This document shows, in pieces, positions 46,830 to 55,193 of a stretch of 64,000 nucleotides of DNA (positions are counted from its first letter, which is position 1; every line of letters begins with the position of its first letter). The position numbers were made by a program, and so were the translations under genes. The DNA lies in NCBI RefSeq assembly GCF_008087085.1, contig NZ_VIYJ01000005.1, forward strand, positions 186,001-250,000, read 5' to 3'. Origin of the DNA: Nocardioides rubriscoriae. Its GTDB lineage: Bacteria; Actinomycetota; Actinomycetes; Propionibacteriales; Nocardioidaceae. The notes under the pieces were generated by a model. The model saw only the letters and a program-made list of their open reading frames with translations, did not search any database and had not been told where the DNA came from.

Positions 46830-48974
46830 ATGCACCGTCAGATCGCCGGCCGGCTGACCGGCCGTGTCACCAAGTGGGTTGTCCTCGTGGTCTCGCTGGT
46901 CGCCATGGCGACGTGCGCGCCCTACTTCGAGAAGCTCGCCGACGTCCAGGACAACGACTCGACTTCCTGGCTGCCGGGCAACGCCGAGTCGACCCGCGCC
47001 TACGAGCTGCTCGCCGACTTCGGTGACCCCGAGGCGATCACCACGGCCGTGGTCTACGAGAAGCCCGCCGGCTTCGACGAGGCCGACGTCACCGCCCTGC
47101 AGGAGCAGGCGACGCAGATCGCCACCATCAAGGGCGTGATCGGTCAGGTCGACCCGCCCCGCCTCTCCGATGACCGCCAGGCGGCGGTGATCGAGGTGAC
47201 CGTCAGCTACGGCGGCGACACCTTCCTCGAGATGCCCAAGGCTGCCGACCGGATCCGTGAGATCGCCGAGTCGGGTCCGCAGGACGACGTCTACGTCGCC
47301 GGCTTCGGCGGCCTGGTCGCCGACCAGGCCGAGGTGTTCAGTGGCTCCGACGTCAACCTGCTCCTGATCACCCTCGGCATCGTCATCCTGATCCTGCTGG
47401 TCACCTACCGCAGCCCGATCATGTGGGTCCTGCCGATCTTCTCCTCCATGGTCGCGCTGGCCGTCTCCAACGCGGTCGTCTACTTCCTCGCCAAGGAGGC
47501 CGGGCTGACCGTCAACGGGCAGAGCGCGTTCATCCTCACGGTGCTCGTGGTGGGGGCGGGCACCGACTACGCACTGCTCCTCGTCGCGCGCTATCGCGAG
47601 GAACTGCGCCGGCACGCCGACCGTCACGAGGCCATGGCCGTGGCCCTGCACCGGGCTGCTCCGGCCATCATCGCCAGCGCGGCCACCGTGGCCCTGGGGC
47701 TGTTGTGCCTGACCCTGGCCGAGATGAACTCGACCGCGGGTCTCGGGCCCGTCCTCGCCGTCGGGGTCGTCGTGACCCTGCTGGTGATGGTCACGACCCT
47801 GCCGGCGCTGCTGGTGATCTTCGGGCGCTGGATCTTCTGGCCCAAGCGTCCCCTGGAAGGCTCCCACGAGCCGACCACGACCGGCGTCTGGGCCCGGGTC
47901 GGCTCGGCCATCGCCCCTCGCCCGCGACTGGTGTGGGTGGGCACCGCGGGGCTGCTCCTGGTGGCGTGCCTGGGCCTGTTCACCCTCGACAACCGCGGCC
48001 TGTCCGGCGAGGAGTCGTTCGTCGGGTCCGACGAGGTCGAGTCCCTGGTCGGCGATCAGGTCGCGGTCGACCACGGCCTGAGCGACAACTCCAACCCGCT
48101 GCTGGTCGTCGCCCGAGCCGACCAGGCGGAGGCCGTGACGGCTGCTGTCGGCGCCGTCGACGGCGTCACGGGCGTCGCCCCCGCCGGGGAGGCCGACGGC
48201 CGGGTGCTGCTGGCCGCCTCGATCAACGGCGACCCCTACGCGCAGGCCGCCTTCGACATCGTCAAGAAGGTCCGCACGGCCGTTGACGACGTCCCGGGCG
48301 ACGAGGTGCTCGTCGGTGGCAACTCCGCGGTGGGCCTCGACATCGCCGACGCCTCCGCGCGCGACAACTTCGTCGTGACCCCCGTGGTGCTGCTGGTCGT
48401 GCTGCTCGTGCTCATGGTGCTGCTGCGCTCACTGGCCGCGCCCCTGCTGCTCATCGGCACGGTGGTCCTGTCCTTCGGAGCGGCCCTCGGGCTCTCGTCG
48501 CTGATCTTCACGCAGGTCCTGGGCTACGAGGCCACCGATGCGGCGTTCCCGTTGTTCGCCTTCGTGTTCCTGGTGGCACTCGGGATCGACTACAACATCT
48601 TCCTGATGACCCGCGTGCGGGAGGAGTCGGCCAAGCACGGCACCCGCAAGGGCTCGCTGATCGCGCTGTCCGCGACCGGCGGGGTGATCACCTCGGCCGG
48701 CCTGGTGCTCGCAGCGACGTTCGCCGCCCTCGGCACCCTCCCGTTGGTCTTCGCCCTGCAGATCGGCATCGCGGTCGCGCTCGGGGTGCTGCTCGACACG
48801 ATGATCGTGCGCTCGATCCTCGTCACGGCCCTCAACCTCGACCTGGGCGCCAAGATCTGGTGGCCGAGCCGCCTCGACCCCGACGACCGGCCGCTGACCC
48901 GCGACGACCTCGACCGCGCGCTCGACGAGCCCTCCGGCGAGGGTCGGCCCACCCCGCAGTCCGCCGGGGTCTGA
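46830..48974 (+). CDS. MMPL family (RND-type) transporter
   Basis: About 714 residues from ATG 46830, with GAGAGG upstream (GTG 46824 is possible). The plan is the MMPL duplication: helix 1, an extracytoplasmic loop, five helices, then a repeat. The proton-relay motifs are GAGTDYALLLVARYREEL (near 245) and GIDYNIFLMTRVREES (near 585). The family exports lipids, siderophores or glycopeptidolipids using the proton gradient. Neighbouring fadD genes hint at a lipid cargo. It precedes fbiC by 69 bases. Confidence 0.93.
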   Translation: MHRQIAGRLTGRVTKWVVLVVSLVAMATCAPYFEKLADVQDNDSTSWLPGNAESTRAYELLADFGDPEAITTAVVYEKPAGFDEADVTALQEQATQIATIKGVIGQVDPPRLSDDRQAAVIEVTVSYGGDTFLEMPKAADRIREIAESGPQDDVYVAGFGGLVADQAEVFSGSDVNLLLITLGIVILILLVTYRSPIMWVLPIFSSMVALAVSNAVVYFLAKEAGLTVNGQSAFILTVLVVGAGTDYALLLVARYREELRRHADRHEAMAVALHRAAPAIIASAATVALGLLCLTLAEMNSTAGLGPVLAVGVVVTLLVMVTTLPALLVIFGRWIFWPKRPLEGSHEPTTTGVWARVGSAIAPRPRLVWVGTAGLLLVACLGLFTLDNRGLSGEESFVGSDEVESLVGDQVAVDHGLSDNSNPLLVVARADQAEAVTAAVGAVDGVTGVAPAGEADGRVLLAASINGDPYAQAAFDIVKKVRTAVDDVPGDEVLVGGNSAVGLDIADASARDNFVVTPVVLLVVLLVLMVLLRSLAAPLLLIGTVVLSFGAALGLSSLIFTQVLGYEATDAAFPLFAFVFLVALGIDYNIFLMTRVREESAKHGTRKGSLIALSATGGVITSAGLVLAATFAALGTLPLVFALQIGIAVALGVLLDTMIVRSILVTALNLDLGAKIWWPSRLDPDDRPLTRDDLDRALDEPSGEGRPTPQSAGV

Positions 48975-49030
48975 CCCGGCGACGGTCGATCAGCACGTGG
49001 GCCGGGGAACACCGCCGGGCGACATGCGCT

Positions 49031-49036
49031 TACCGT
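49031..49036 (+). promoter_or_regulatory. -10 element of fbiC, probably leaderless
   Basis: TACCGT ends seven bases before ATG 49044 (GTG 49041 directly precedes it), and no ribosome-binding site is seen. Confidence 0.5.
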
Positions 49037-49043
49037 TCTCGTG

Positions 49044-51575
49044 ATGAATGACACGCCGACCCCGCAGCAGGTACGCCGCGCGCTCGCGCGGGCCGAGCGC
49101 GGTGCTGCCCTCGACGTGGCGGAGGCGACCGTCCTGCTGGCCGCCACCGGCGACGACCTCGACCGGCTGACCGCCGCCGCGGCCCGGGTCCGCGACGCGG
49201 GCCTGGTCGCCGCGGGGCGTCCAGGCGTGGTGACCTACTCCCCCAAGGTCTTCATCCCGGTCACCAAGCTGTGTCGCGACCGCTGCCACTACTGCACCTT
49301 CGTCGAGACCCCGGGCCACGCCGCCCGCGAGGGCCGCGAGCCGTTCCTGTCGCCCGACGAGATCCTCGAGATCGCCTCGCAGGGCGCGGCGCTGGGCTGC
49401 CTCGAGGCCCTGTTCACCCTGGGCGACCGGCCCGAGGACCGCTGGCCCGAGGCCCGCGAGTGGCTCGACTCGCAGGGCTACGACTCCACGCTCGCCTACG
49501 TGCGGGCCATGGCGGTGCGGGTGCTCGAGGAGACCGGCCTGCTGCCCCACCTCAACCCCGGCGTCATGTCGTGGGAGGAGATGAACCGCCTCAAGCCGGT
49601 CAGCCCGTCGATGGGCATGATGCTCGAGACCACCTCGCGTCGGCTCCACGAGACCAGGGGCGAGGCCCACTTCGGCTCCCCCGACAAGGACCCCGCCGTG
49701 CGGCTGCGCGTCCTCGAGGACGCCGGGCGCCTGTCGATCCCCTTCACCACCGGGCTGCTGGTCGGCATCGGCGAGACGCTGGTCGAGCGGGCCGAGACGA
49801 TCTTCGCCCTGCGCAAGGTCTCCACCCAGTTCGGCTCCGTGCAGGAGGTGATCGTCCAGAACTTCCGGGCCAAGCCCGACACCGCGATGCGCCACACCGA
49901 CGACCTCGACCTCGACGACTTCCGCGCCGCGATCGCCGTGACCCGCCTGGTCCTCGGCCCCAAGGCGCGCCTGCAGGCCCCGCCCAACCTCGTCGACCTC
50001 GCCGAGTGCCGGGCGCTGCTCGGTGCCGGCGTCGACGACTGGGGCGGGGTCTCCCCACTCACCCCCGACCACGTCAACCCCGAGCGCCCCTGGCCCAGCC
50101 TCGAGCGGCTCCGGTCGATCACGGCCGAGTGCGGCTTCGACCTGCAGGCCCGGCTCACCGTGCACCCCGAGTACGTGCGCGCCGGCGAGCCGTGGCTCGA
50201 CCCGCGCGTCTCGGGCCACGTCGCGGCCCTCGCCACCGACGAGGGCCTGGCCGTGCCCGGCGTACGACCGGTGGGCCGGCCGTGGCAGGAGCCCGACGGC
50301 GGGTTCGAGTCCGTCGGGCGCACCGACCTGCACGCGGCCATCGACGCCGACGGACCCGACGGGGGCCGCACCGACGACCGGCGCTCGGACTTCGACGACG
50401 TCTACGGCGACTGGGGCCAGGTCAAGGACGCCGCGGCCGGCACGTCCCTGCTCGACGGCGCGCCGTCGGTGCTCCACGCCGAGGGGCGCGACGCCCTGGC
50501 CGCCGCCGAGGCCGACCCGGGCCACCTGTCCGACGAGCACGCGCTGACCCTGATGACCGCCGAGGGGGCGCTGCTCGACCAGGTCACAGCCCTGGCCGAC
50601 GCGCTGCGCCGCGAGGTCGTCGGCGACGACGTGACCTACGTCGTCAACCGCAACATCAACTTCACCAACGTCTGCTACGTCGGCTGCCGGTTCTGCGCGT
50701 TCGCCCAGCGGCGTACCGACGCCGACGCCTACACCCTGTCCCTCGACGAGGTCGCCGACCGGGCCGCGGAGGCCTGGGACCTCGGCGCCACCGAGGTCTG
50801 CATGCAGGGCGGGATCGACCCCGAGCTGCCCGCCGACGCCTACTTCGAGCTCGTCGGCGCGGTCAAGCAGCGCGTGCCCGACATGCACGTGCACGCCTTC
50901 TCGCCCATGGAGGTCGTCAACGGCACCGCCCGCACCGGGCTCTCGGTGGAGGACTTCCTCGTCAAGGCCCGCGAGGCCGGGCTCGGCTCGCTGCCCGGCA
51001 CCGCCGCCGAGATCCTCGACGACGAGGTGCGGTGGGTCCTCACCAAGGGCAAGCTGCCGGCCCGCACGTGGATCGACATCGTGAGCACCGCTCACCGGGT
51101 CGGCATCCCCACGACCTCGACGATGATGTACGGCCACGTCGACAACCCGCGGCACTGGGTCGGCCACCTGCGGGTGCTGTCGCGGATCCAGGACGAGACC
51201 GGTGGCTTCACCGAGTTCGTGCCGTTGCCGTTCGTGCACACCAGCGCCCCCATCTACCTGGCCGGCGTCGCCCGCCCCGGCCCCACGCTGCGCGACAACC
51301 TCGCCGTGCACGCGATGGCGCGGATCCTGCTGCACGGTCGCATCGACAACATCCAGACCTCCTGGGTCAAGCTCGGCGTCGAGGGCACCCGCGCCATGCT
51401 GACCGCCGGCTGCAACGACGTCGGCGGCACGCTGATGGAGGAGACCATCTCCCGCATGGCCGGCAGCGAGCACGGCTCCGCCAAGACCGTCGCCGAGCTC
51501 GAGGCGATCGGCGCCGGGATCGGTCGCCCGGTGCGCGAGCGCACCACGCTCTACGGCGTCCCCGCCCCCCGCTGA
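49044..51575 (+). CDS. fbiC: 7,8-didemethyl-8-hydroxy-5-deazariboflavin (FO) synthase, fused CofG-CofH
   Basis: Makes the deazaflavin core of coenzyme F420 from tyrosine and a flavin precursor. It has 843 residues with two radical-SAM halves. The CofG half has CRDRCHYC (Cys 77, 81, 84). The CofH half has CYVGCRFC (Cys 544, 548, 551), followed by [13 protein letters not shown] and HAFSPMEV. Fusion into a single FbiC is the actinobacterial arrangement. It supplies the cofactor for the F420 enzymes at 38280, 39068 and 53037. ATG 49044 and GTG 49041 are adjacent start choices. Confidence 0.97.
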   Translation: MNDTPTPQQVRRALARAERGAALDVAEATVLLAATGDDLDRLTAAAARVRDAGLVAAGRPGVVTYSPKVFIPVTKLCRDRCHYCTFVETPGHAAREGREPFLSPDEILEIASQGAALGCLEALFTLGDRPEDRWPEAREWLDSQGYDSTLAYVRAMAVRVLEETGLLPHLNPGVMSWEEMNRLKPVSPSMGMMLETTSRRLHETRGEAHFGSPDKDPAVRLRVLEDAGRLSIPFTTGLLVGIGETLVERAETIFALRKVSTQFGSVQEVIVQNFRAKPDTAMRHTDDLDLDDFRAAIAVTRLVLGPKARLQAPPNLVDLAECRALLGAGVDDWGGVSPLTPDHVNPERPWPSLERLRSITAECGFDLQARLTVHPEYVRAGEPWLDPRVSGHVAALATDEGLAVPGVRPVGRPWQEPDGGFESVGRTDLHAAIDADGPDGGRTDDRRSDFDDVYGDWGQVKDAAAGTSLLDGAPSVLHAEGRDALAAAEADPGHLSDEHALTLMTAEGALLDQVTALADALRREVVGDDVTYVVNRNINFTNVCYVGCRFCAFAQRRTDADAYTLSLDEVADRAAEAWDLGATEVCMQGGIDPELPADAYFELVGAVKQRVPDMHVHAFSPMEVVNGTARTGLSVEDFLVKAREAGLGSLPGTAAEILDDEVRWVLTKGKLPARTWIDIVSTAHRVGIPTTSTMMYGHVDNPRHWVGHLRVLSRIQDETGGFTEFVPLPFVHTSAPIYLAGVARPGPTLRDNLAVHAMARILLHGRIDNIQTSWVKLGVEGTRAMLTAGCNDVGGTLMEETISRMAGSEHGSAKTVAELEAIGAGIGRPVRERTTLYGVPAPR

Positions 51576-51737
51576 CCCGGACGCGCGGGGGTCCCCGGGC
51601 CGGCGCGCTCCATCCCCAGGTGTACGCCAGTGCGGGTGAAGCGACCCCCACCGCACCGCGGAAGGGTGGAAGTCGCCCGAGATCCGGGCCGGCCCCACCC
51701 CCACTACCGGGGCCACCAGCAGTCAGGAGCAACACCC

Positions 51738-51902
51738 ATGGGCTTCCTTCTTTGGATCCTTGCCGTCATCCTCGTCGTCGTCGGCGTCGTCCAGCTCATC
51801 CAGGGGCAGATCCTCTTCGGGATCGTCCTGATCGTCGTCGGCCTGGCCATCGGCCCGGGCGGCTACAGCATCTTCAACAGCCGCAAGGGAAGCCGGGTCT
51901 GA
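51738..51902 (+). CDS. 54-residue hydrophobic membrane peptide
   Basis: ATG 51738 with CAGGAG upstream. Two hydrophobic segments, FLLWILAVILVVVGVVQLI and ILFGIVLIVVGLAIG, are joined by a short QGQ turn, and the C-terminus reads GPGGYSIFNSRKG. Similar short membrane proteins ending in a GPGG motif occur in other actinobacteria to my recollection. Function unknown. A perfect 28-bp palindromic hairpin follows the stop. Confidence 0.8.
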   Translation: MGFLLWILAVILVVVGVVQLIQGQILFGIVLIVVGLAIGPGGYSIFNSRKGSRV

Positions 51903-51906
51903 CCCC

Positions 51907-51934
51907 TGCCGGCGCCCCTCGAGGGGCGCCGGCA
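51907..51934. terminator. Perfect 28-bp palindromic hairpin
   Basis: Arms TGCCGGCGCCCC and GGGGCGCCGGCA around TCGA. It lies five bases after the small membrane peptide gene, without a T run. Confidence 0.7.
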
Positions 51935-51944
51935 CCCACGGCGT

Positions 51945-51975
51945 ACGAGGGCACTCCCAGCGGGGGTGCCCTCGT
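51945..51975. terminator. Second hairpin, facing the VOC gene
   Basis: Arms ACGAGGGCAC and GTGCCCTCGT with an 11-base loop. With the hairpin at 51907 it forms a bidirectional terminator between convergent genes. Confidence 0.65.
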
Positions 51976-52009
51976 GGCGTGTCCGGGGCCGGCCGCAGGC
52001 CGGGACCGG

Positions 52010-52402
52010 TCAGCGGCCGGGCTCGAGCACGACCTCGACCTCGAACCCCTCGGAGCTCTCGAGGTAGAGCGCCACGTGCTCCTCACCGCCGGCGTGCGGG
52101 TAGCGGTCGGCGTAGAGCTCGTGCCAGCCGTGGGCCGTCGACTCCGCACGCAGCCGATCGAGCAGGGCCCGCGCATCGACGGTCAGGGCCAGGTGGTTGA
52201 CCCCGGGACGCAGCCGGTCGTGAGGCTCGTCGACCTGGTCGGGCGACCGCTCGAGGAAGAGGTAGGTGCCGTCAGGGTGGCACCACGACGACCCCGCCGC
52301 GTCGACCTCCCACTCGAGCTCGCCGAGCAACCAACCCCACTCGTCGGCCGCCACGGCCGCGTCGGACACCCACAGGTCGACATGGTGGATCGCTCGTCCC
52401 AT
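52010..52402 (-). CDS. VOC/glyoxalase-fold protein
   Basis: A 130-residue cytoplasmic protein from ATG 52402. The first beta strand has AIHHVDLWVSD and the second module has GVNHLALTVDA, with a terminal EGFEVEVVLEPG strand, giving the vicinal-oxygen-chelate fold. Candidate metal ligands are the early His pair, His70 in NHLAL and the Glu near the C-terminus. The reaction is unknown. TAGGGT lies six bases before the start, so the transcript is probably leaderless. Confidence 0.88.
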   Translation of the reverse strand: MGRAIHHVDLWVSDAAVAADEWGWLLGELEWEVDAAGSSWCHPDGTYLFLERSPDQVDEPHDRLRPGVNHLALTVDARALLDRLRAESTAHGWHELYADRYPHAGGEEHVALYLESSEGFEVEVVLEPGR

Positions 52403-52408
52403 GGCCCC

Positions 52409-52473
52409 ACCCTAGGAAACCCCAGGGTCGACGACCTTCGGCCCTCGGCGCGGCCGCGGTCGGCTACTACGGT
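52409..52473. promoter_or_regulatory. Divergent leaderless promoters (VOC protein / DUF5709)
   Basis: On the minus strand TAGGGT (52414-52409) is six bases from ATG 52402. On the plus strand TACGGT (52468-52473) is six bases from ATG 52480. Both transcripts would begin at or next to the start codon. Confidence 0.6.
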
Positions 52474-52479
52474 GGGGCC

Positions 52480-52977
52480 ATGACCGAGTCCGAGAGCAGC
52501 GACGAGTACGGCACCTACAGCACCGACGACAGCGACCAGCTGACCGGTGAGGACACGCTGGGCGACGGTGGCGGTACCGACGTGGTCGACGAGCTCGACC
52601 GCGGCTACTCCCCGCCGGAGCGCTGGTCGGCGGCCGAGGGCTTCGGCAACACCCCCTACGAGGAGTCGATCGGCGAGAGCTTCGAGCAGCGCCTCGCGCA
52701 GGAGGAGGCCGAGCCCGACGTCGACCTGCCCGCCCCCGACGAGCAGTCCGAGTCGGCCGTCGACGACGGCCAGGTCGGCCGGGTGCGCGCCGGCCGGCTG
52801 GTCGCCCCCGACCATGGGTTCGGCGAGGACACCGAGAAGGACCTCATCGGCATCGACGTCGGCATCGATGGCGCGGCCGCCTCGGCCGAGGAGGCCGCCA
52901 TGCACATCGTCGACGAGGACGACCACGTCTTCGACGAGGACGACGACCTCGACGACCTCGACGACCTCGACGACTGA
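52480..52977 (+). CDS. DUF5709 acidic protein
   Basis: A 165-residue very acidic protein, probably cytoplasmic, from ATG 52480. Family features are DELDRGYSPPERWSAAEGFG (near 38-57), ESFEQRLAQEE, GRLVAPDHGFGEDTEKDLI and GIDGAAASAEEAAMHIVDE. The C-terminus is a run of Asp with Asp-Asp-Leu repeats encoded by a 9-bp tandem repeat. It is common in actinobacteria with no known role. Confidence 0.88.
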   Translation: MTESESSDEYGTYSTDDSDQLTGEDTLGDGGGTDVVDELDRGYSPPERWSAAEGFGNTPYEESIGESFEQRLAQEEAEPDVDLPAPDEQSESAVDDGQVGRVRAGRLVAPDHGFGEDTEKDLIGIDVGIDGAAASAEEAAMHIVDEDDHVFDEDDDLDDLDDLDD

Positions 52978-52999
52978 CGATCTCTCTCGCGGCCAGAAC

Positions 53000-53030
53000 G
53001 AGAACACGTTCTACTTCCCTGCTCTAGGCT
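53000..53030 (+). promoter_or_regulatory. KstR-like operator and -10 element before an F420 oxidoreductase
   Basis: GAGAACACGTTCTA (53000-53013) matches the KstR-type pattern TNNAACNNGTTNNA except the first base. TAGGCT (53025-53030) follows, six bases before the inferred start at 53037. The operator would overlap the -35 region, as expected for repression by a TetR-type regulator. Confidence 0.55.
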
Positions 53031-53036
53031 GCGTGC

Positions 53037-53906
53037 GTACGCTTCTCCATCGTCACCGCCTTCCAACCGGCCGACCACCTCGTTCCCCTGGCCCGCGCGG
53101 CCGACGAGCTCGGCTACCACGCGATCTCCGTGCCCGACCACGTCGTCGACCTGGAGGAGCTGAGCACGCCGTACCCCTACACGCCCGACGGCGCACGACG
53201 CTGGGACATCGAGGCCGAGTGGCCCGACCCCTGGGTGCTCATCGGGGCCCTGTCGGCGGTCACGACCCGGGTGCGCTTCTTCACCTCCGTCTACGTCGCC
53301 GCGCTGCGCAACCCGTTCCAGGTCGCCAAGTCCGTCGGTACGGCGGCCGTGCTGTCGGGCGGTCGCGTGTCGCTGGGCGTGGGCATCGGCTGGTGCCGTG
53401 ACGAGTTCGACCTGCTCGGCGCCGACTTCAGCACCCGCGGGCGGCGTACCGACGAGGGTCTGGCGCTGATGAGGGCGCTGTGGGAACCCGGGTGGACCGA
53501 GTTCGAGGGCGAGTTCTACTCCGCGCCCCGCCTGCAGATGAACCCCTCGCCGCCGTCGCAGGTGCCGATCCTGGTCGGCGGCCTGTCGGAGGTCGCGTTC
53601 CGGCGCGCCGTGCGCCACGAGGGCTGGGTCGGCGACATCTACACCGTCGAGGAGGCCTGCGGGCACGCCGCCCGCCTGCGCGAGCTGCGCGCCGAGGCGG
53701 GTCGGGCCGACGAGCCGTTTGAGATCATCACCGCGCTCTCCGACGCGTTCCTGCCCGGACAGTTCGCGACCGCCCGCGACGCCGGCGTCACCGAGGTCTG
53801 GACGATGCCGTGGGCCTACTACAGCGGCGTCGACGCGACCCTGGAGCAGAAGCTCGACGGCATGCGGCGCTTCGCCGACGACGTGATGGCGCCGGCGCAG
53901 CGCTGA
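53037..53906 (+). CDS. LLM-class F420-dependent oxidoreductase with non-standard start
   Basis: A TIM-barrel F420 enzyme of about 289 residues. The conserved N-terminal strand and helix (RFSIVTAFQPADHLVPLARA, then ADELGYHAISVPDHVV) are encoded from 53040, but no ATG, GTG or TTG precedes them in frame after the stop at 53025-53027. The codon at 53037 is GTA. The first normal start, GTG 53130, would remove the first barrel strand and leave 258 residues. Other family parts are VRFFTSVYVAALRNPFQVAK and SLGVGIGWCRDEF. A KstR-like operator upstream suggests steroid or lipid catabolism. Confidence 0.82.
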   Translation, partial: VRFSIVTAFQPADHLVPLARAADELGYHAISVPDHVVDLEELSTPYPYTPDGARRWDIEAEWPDPWVLIGALSAVTTRVRFFTSVYVAALRNPFQVAKSVGTAAVLSGGRVSLGVGIGWCRDEFDLLGADFSTRGRRTDEGLALMRALWEPGWTEFEGEFYSAPRLQMNPSPPSQVPILVGGLSEVAFRRAVRHEGWVGDIYTVEEACGHAARLRELRAEAGRADEPFEIITALSDAFLPGQFATARDAGVTEVWTMPWAYYSGVDATLEQKLDGMRRFADDVMAPAQR

Positions 53907-53912
53907 CCGGCG

Positions 53913-55193
53913 CTAGGAGAACAGGTCGACGAGGACCCGCGGGGACGGGCGGCTGTGGGTCGTCTCGGGCAGCGGCAGGTCCGGGTACTGCGCCTGGAAC
54001 TCGGCCTCGGTCAGGCTGACCGACTGCTTGTCCTGATCGTCCTTGGGCCCGCAGTTGCGGATGTCGTCGAGGGGGTCGACGGTCTTGTCGGCGCTGACGT
54101 AGACGACCAGGTCGCCGGGGTCGGGCGTGGGACCGCCGCTGAAGGCGTCGACGCAGAAGATGCGATCGTAGACCCCGTCGTTGCGGAGCACGAACAGGTC
54201 GGCCCCCTCCTCGCCGAAGACGACGTCGATGCCGTCGCCGGGGTAGATCACGTCGTCGCCGGCGTCACCGGTGGTGTTGATGCCGCCGCCCGTCGCCGGG
54301 AACCCGGTGCACCCGTTGTCCTCGGTCTTCGGCGTGGGTGACAGACCGAACCCCGGACACGAGTCGTCGCCAGGGCCGGCGTCGATGAAGTCGGCGCCCT
54401 CGTCCCCGTCGAGCTGGTCGGTTCCGTCGCCGCCGTAGACCCGGTCGTCGCCGGGGCCGCCCTGGACGTAGTCGTCACCGAGCTCGCCGTAGACCCGGTC
54501 GTTGCCGGTGGCGCCCTGAAGGGTGTCGGCGCCGTCGCCGCCGGTCACCAGGTCGTTGCCGCCGTCGCCGTTGAGGACCCGGTCGTCGCCGGCCTCGCCC
54601 TTGATGGTGTCGTTGCCGTCCTGGCCCTTGGCCTGGTCGTCGCCGGGACCACCCAGCACCTTGTCGACCCCGTCACCGGCCCCGAGCACGTCGTTGCCGC
54701 TCCCGCCCGACACGAGGTCGTCGCCAATGCCGGCGTCGGTGGTGTCGTTGCCGTCCTCGCCGTAGACCCGGTCGTTGCCCGCGGCCGCCTTGAGCGAGTC
54801 GTTGCCGGGGCCGCCGTAGAGCTGGTCGGTGCCGTCGCCCGACACGACCTTGTCGTTGCCGTCGCCGAGCAGGACGTAGTCGTCGCCGAGCCCGGCGTCG
54901 ACGTCGTCGTCGCCCGTGCTCGCATCGACGCGGTCGTTGCCCAGCCCCAGGTCAAGCCGGTCGTTGCCGGGCCCGCCGTTGACGGAGTCGTTGCCGCCGG
55001 CAGCGTCCACGGTGTCGTTGCCGCCCAGCGCGGTGACCTTGTCGTTGCCGCCGCGTGCCGTGATCGTGTCGGCCTGGGCCGTGCCCTTGATCGTGTTGGC
55101 GCCGGCGGTGCCGTCGATGACCTTCGCCTGCGCGACGGCGGGGACGGCGAGCAGCACGGCGGCGAGAGCGGTGGCGGCGATGCGGGCGTTCAC
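53913..55193 (-). CDS. Secreted RTX-like calcium-binding repeat protein, copy 2
   Basis: A 426-residue exported protein from GTG 55193, behind AGGAGGACGTC and overlapping the upstream stop by GTGA. The signal peptide is followed by many GGxGNDxxx-type nonapeptides (about 35-295) that should form calcium-bound beta rolls. A distinct C-terminal domain has paired cysteines (SCPGFG, NGCTGFP), a second short repeat run (GDAGDDVIYPGDGID) and a terminal YPDLPLP motif. The same C-terminal plan occurs in the upstream gene, so the two are tandem paralogues. There is no type I secretion system nearby; the export route is Sec. Confidence 0.9.
   Translation of the reverse strand: MNARIAATALAAVLLAVPAVAQAKVIDGTAGANTIKGTAQADTITARGGNDKVTALGGNDTVDAAGGNDSVNGGPGNDRLDLGLGNDRVDASTGDDDVDAGLGDDYVLLGDGNDKVVSGDGTDQLYGGPGNDSLKAAAGNDRVYGEDGNDTTDAGIGDDLVSGGSGNDVLGAGDGVDKVLGGPGDDQAKGQDGNDTIKGEAGDDRVLNGDGGNDLVTGGDGADTLQGATGNDRVYGELGDDYVQGGPGDDRVYGGDGTDQLDGDEGADFIDAGPGDDSCPGFGLSPTPKTEDNGCTGFPATGGGINTTGDAGDDVIYPGDGIDVVFGEEGADLFVLRNDGVYDRIFCVDAFSGGPTPDPGDLVVYVSADKTVDPLDDIRNCGPKDDQDKQSVSLTEAEFQAQYPDLPLPETTHSRPSPRVLVDLFS

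Noticed and set aside
48990..51716. A 908-codon open frame antisense to fbiC, and similar very long antisense frames over pcrA (23737-26496), the ABC genes and the subtilase.
   Set aside because: In DNA this GC-rich, stops are rare in the antisense codon-position frame. The translations are Gly/Arg/Val/Asp-rich with no domains, while the sense frames encode recognisable families.
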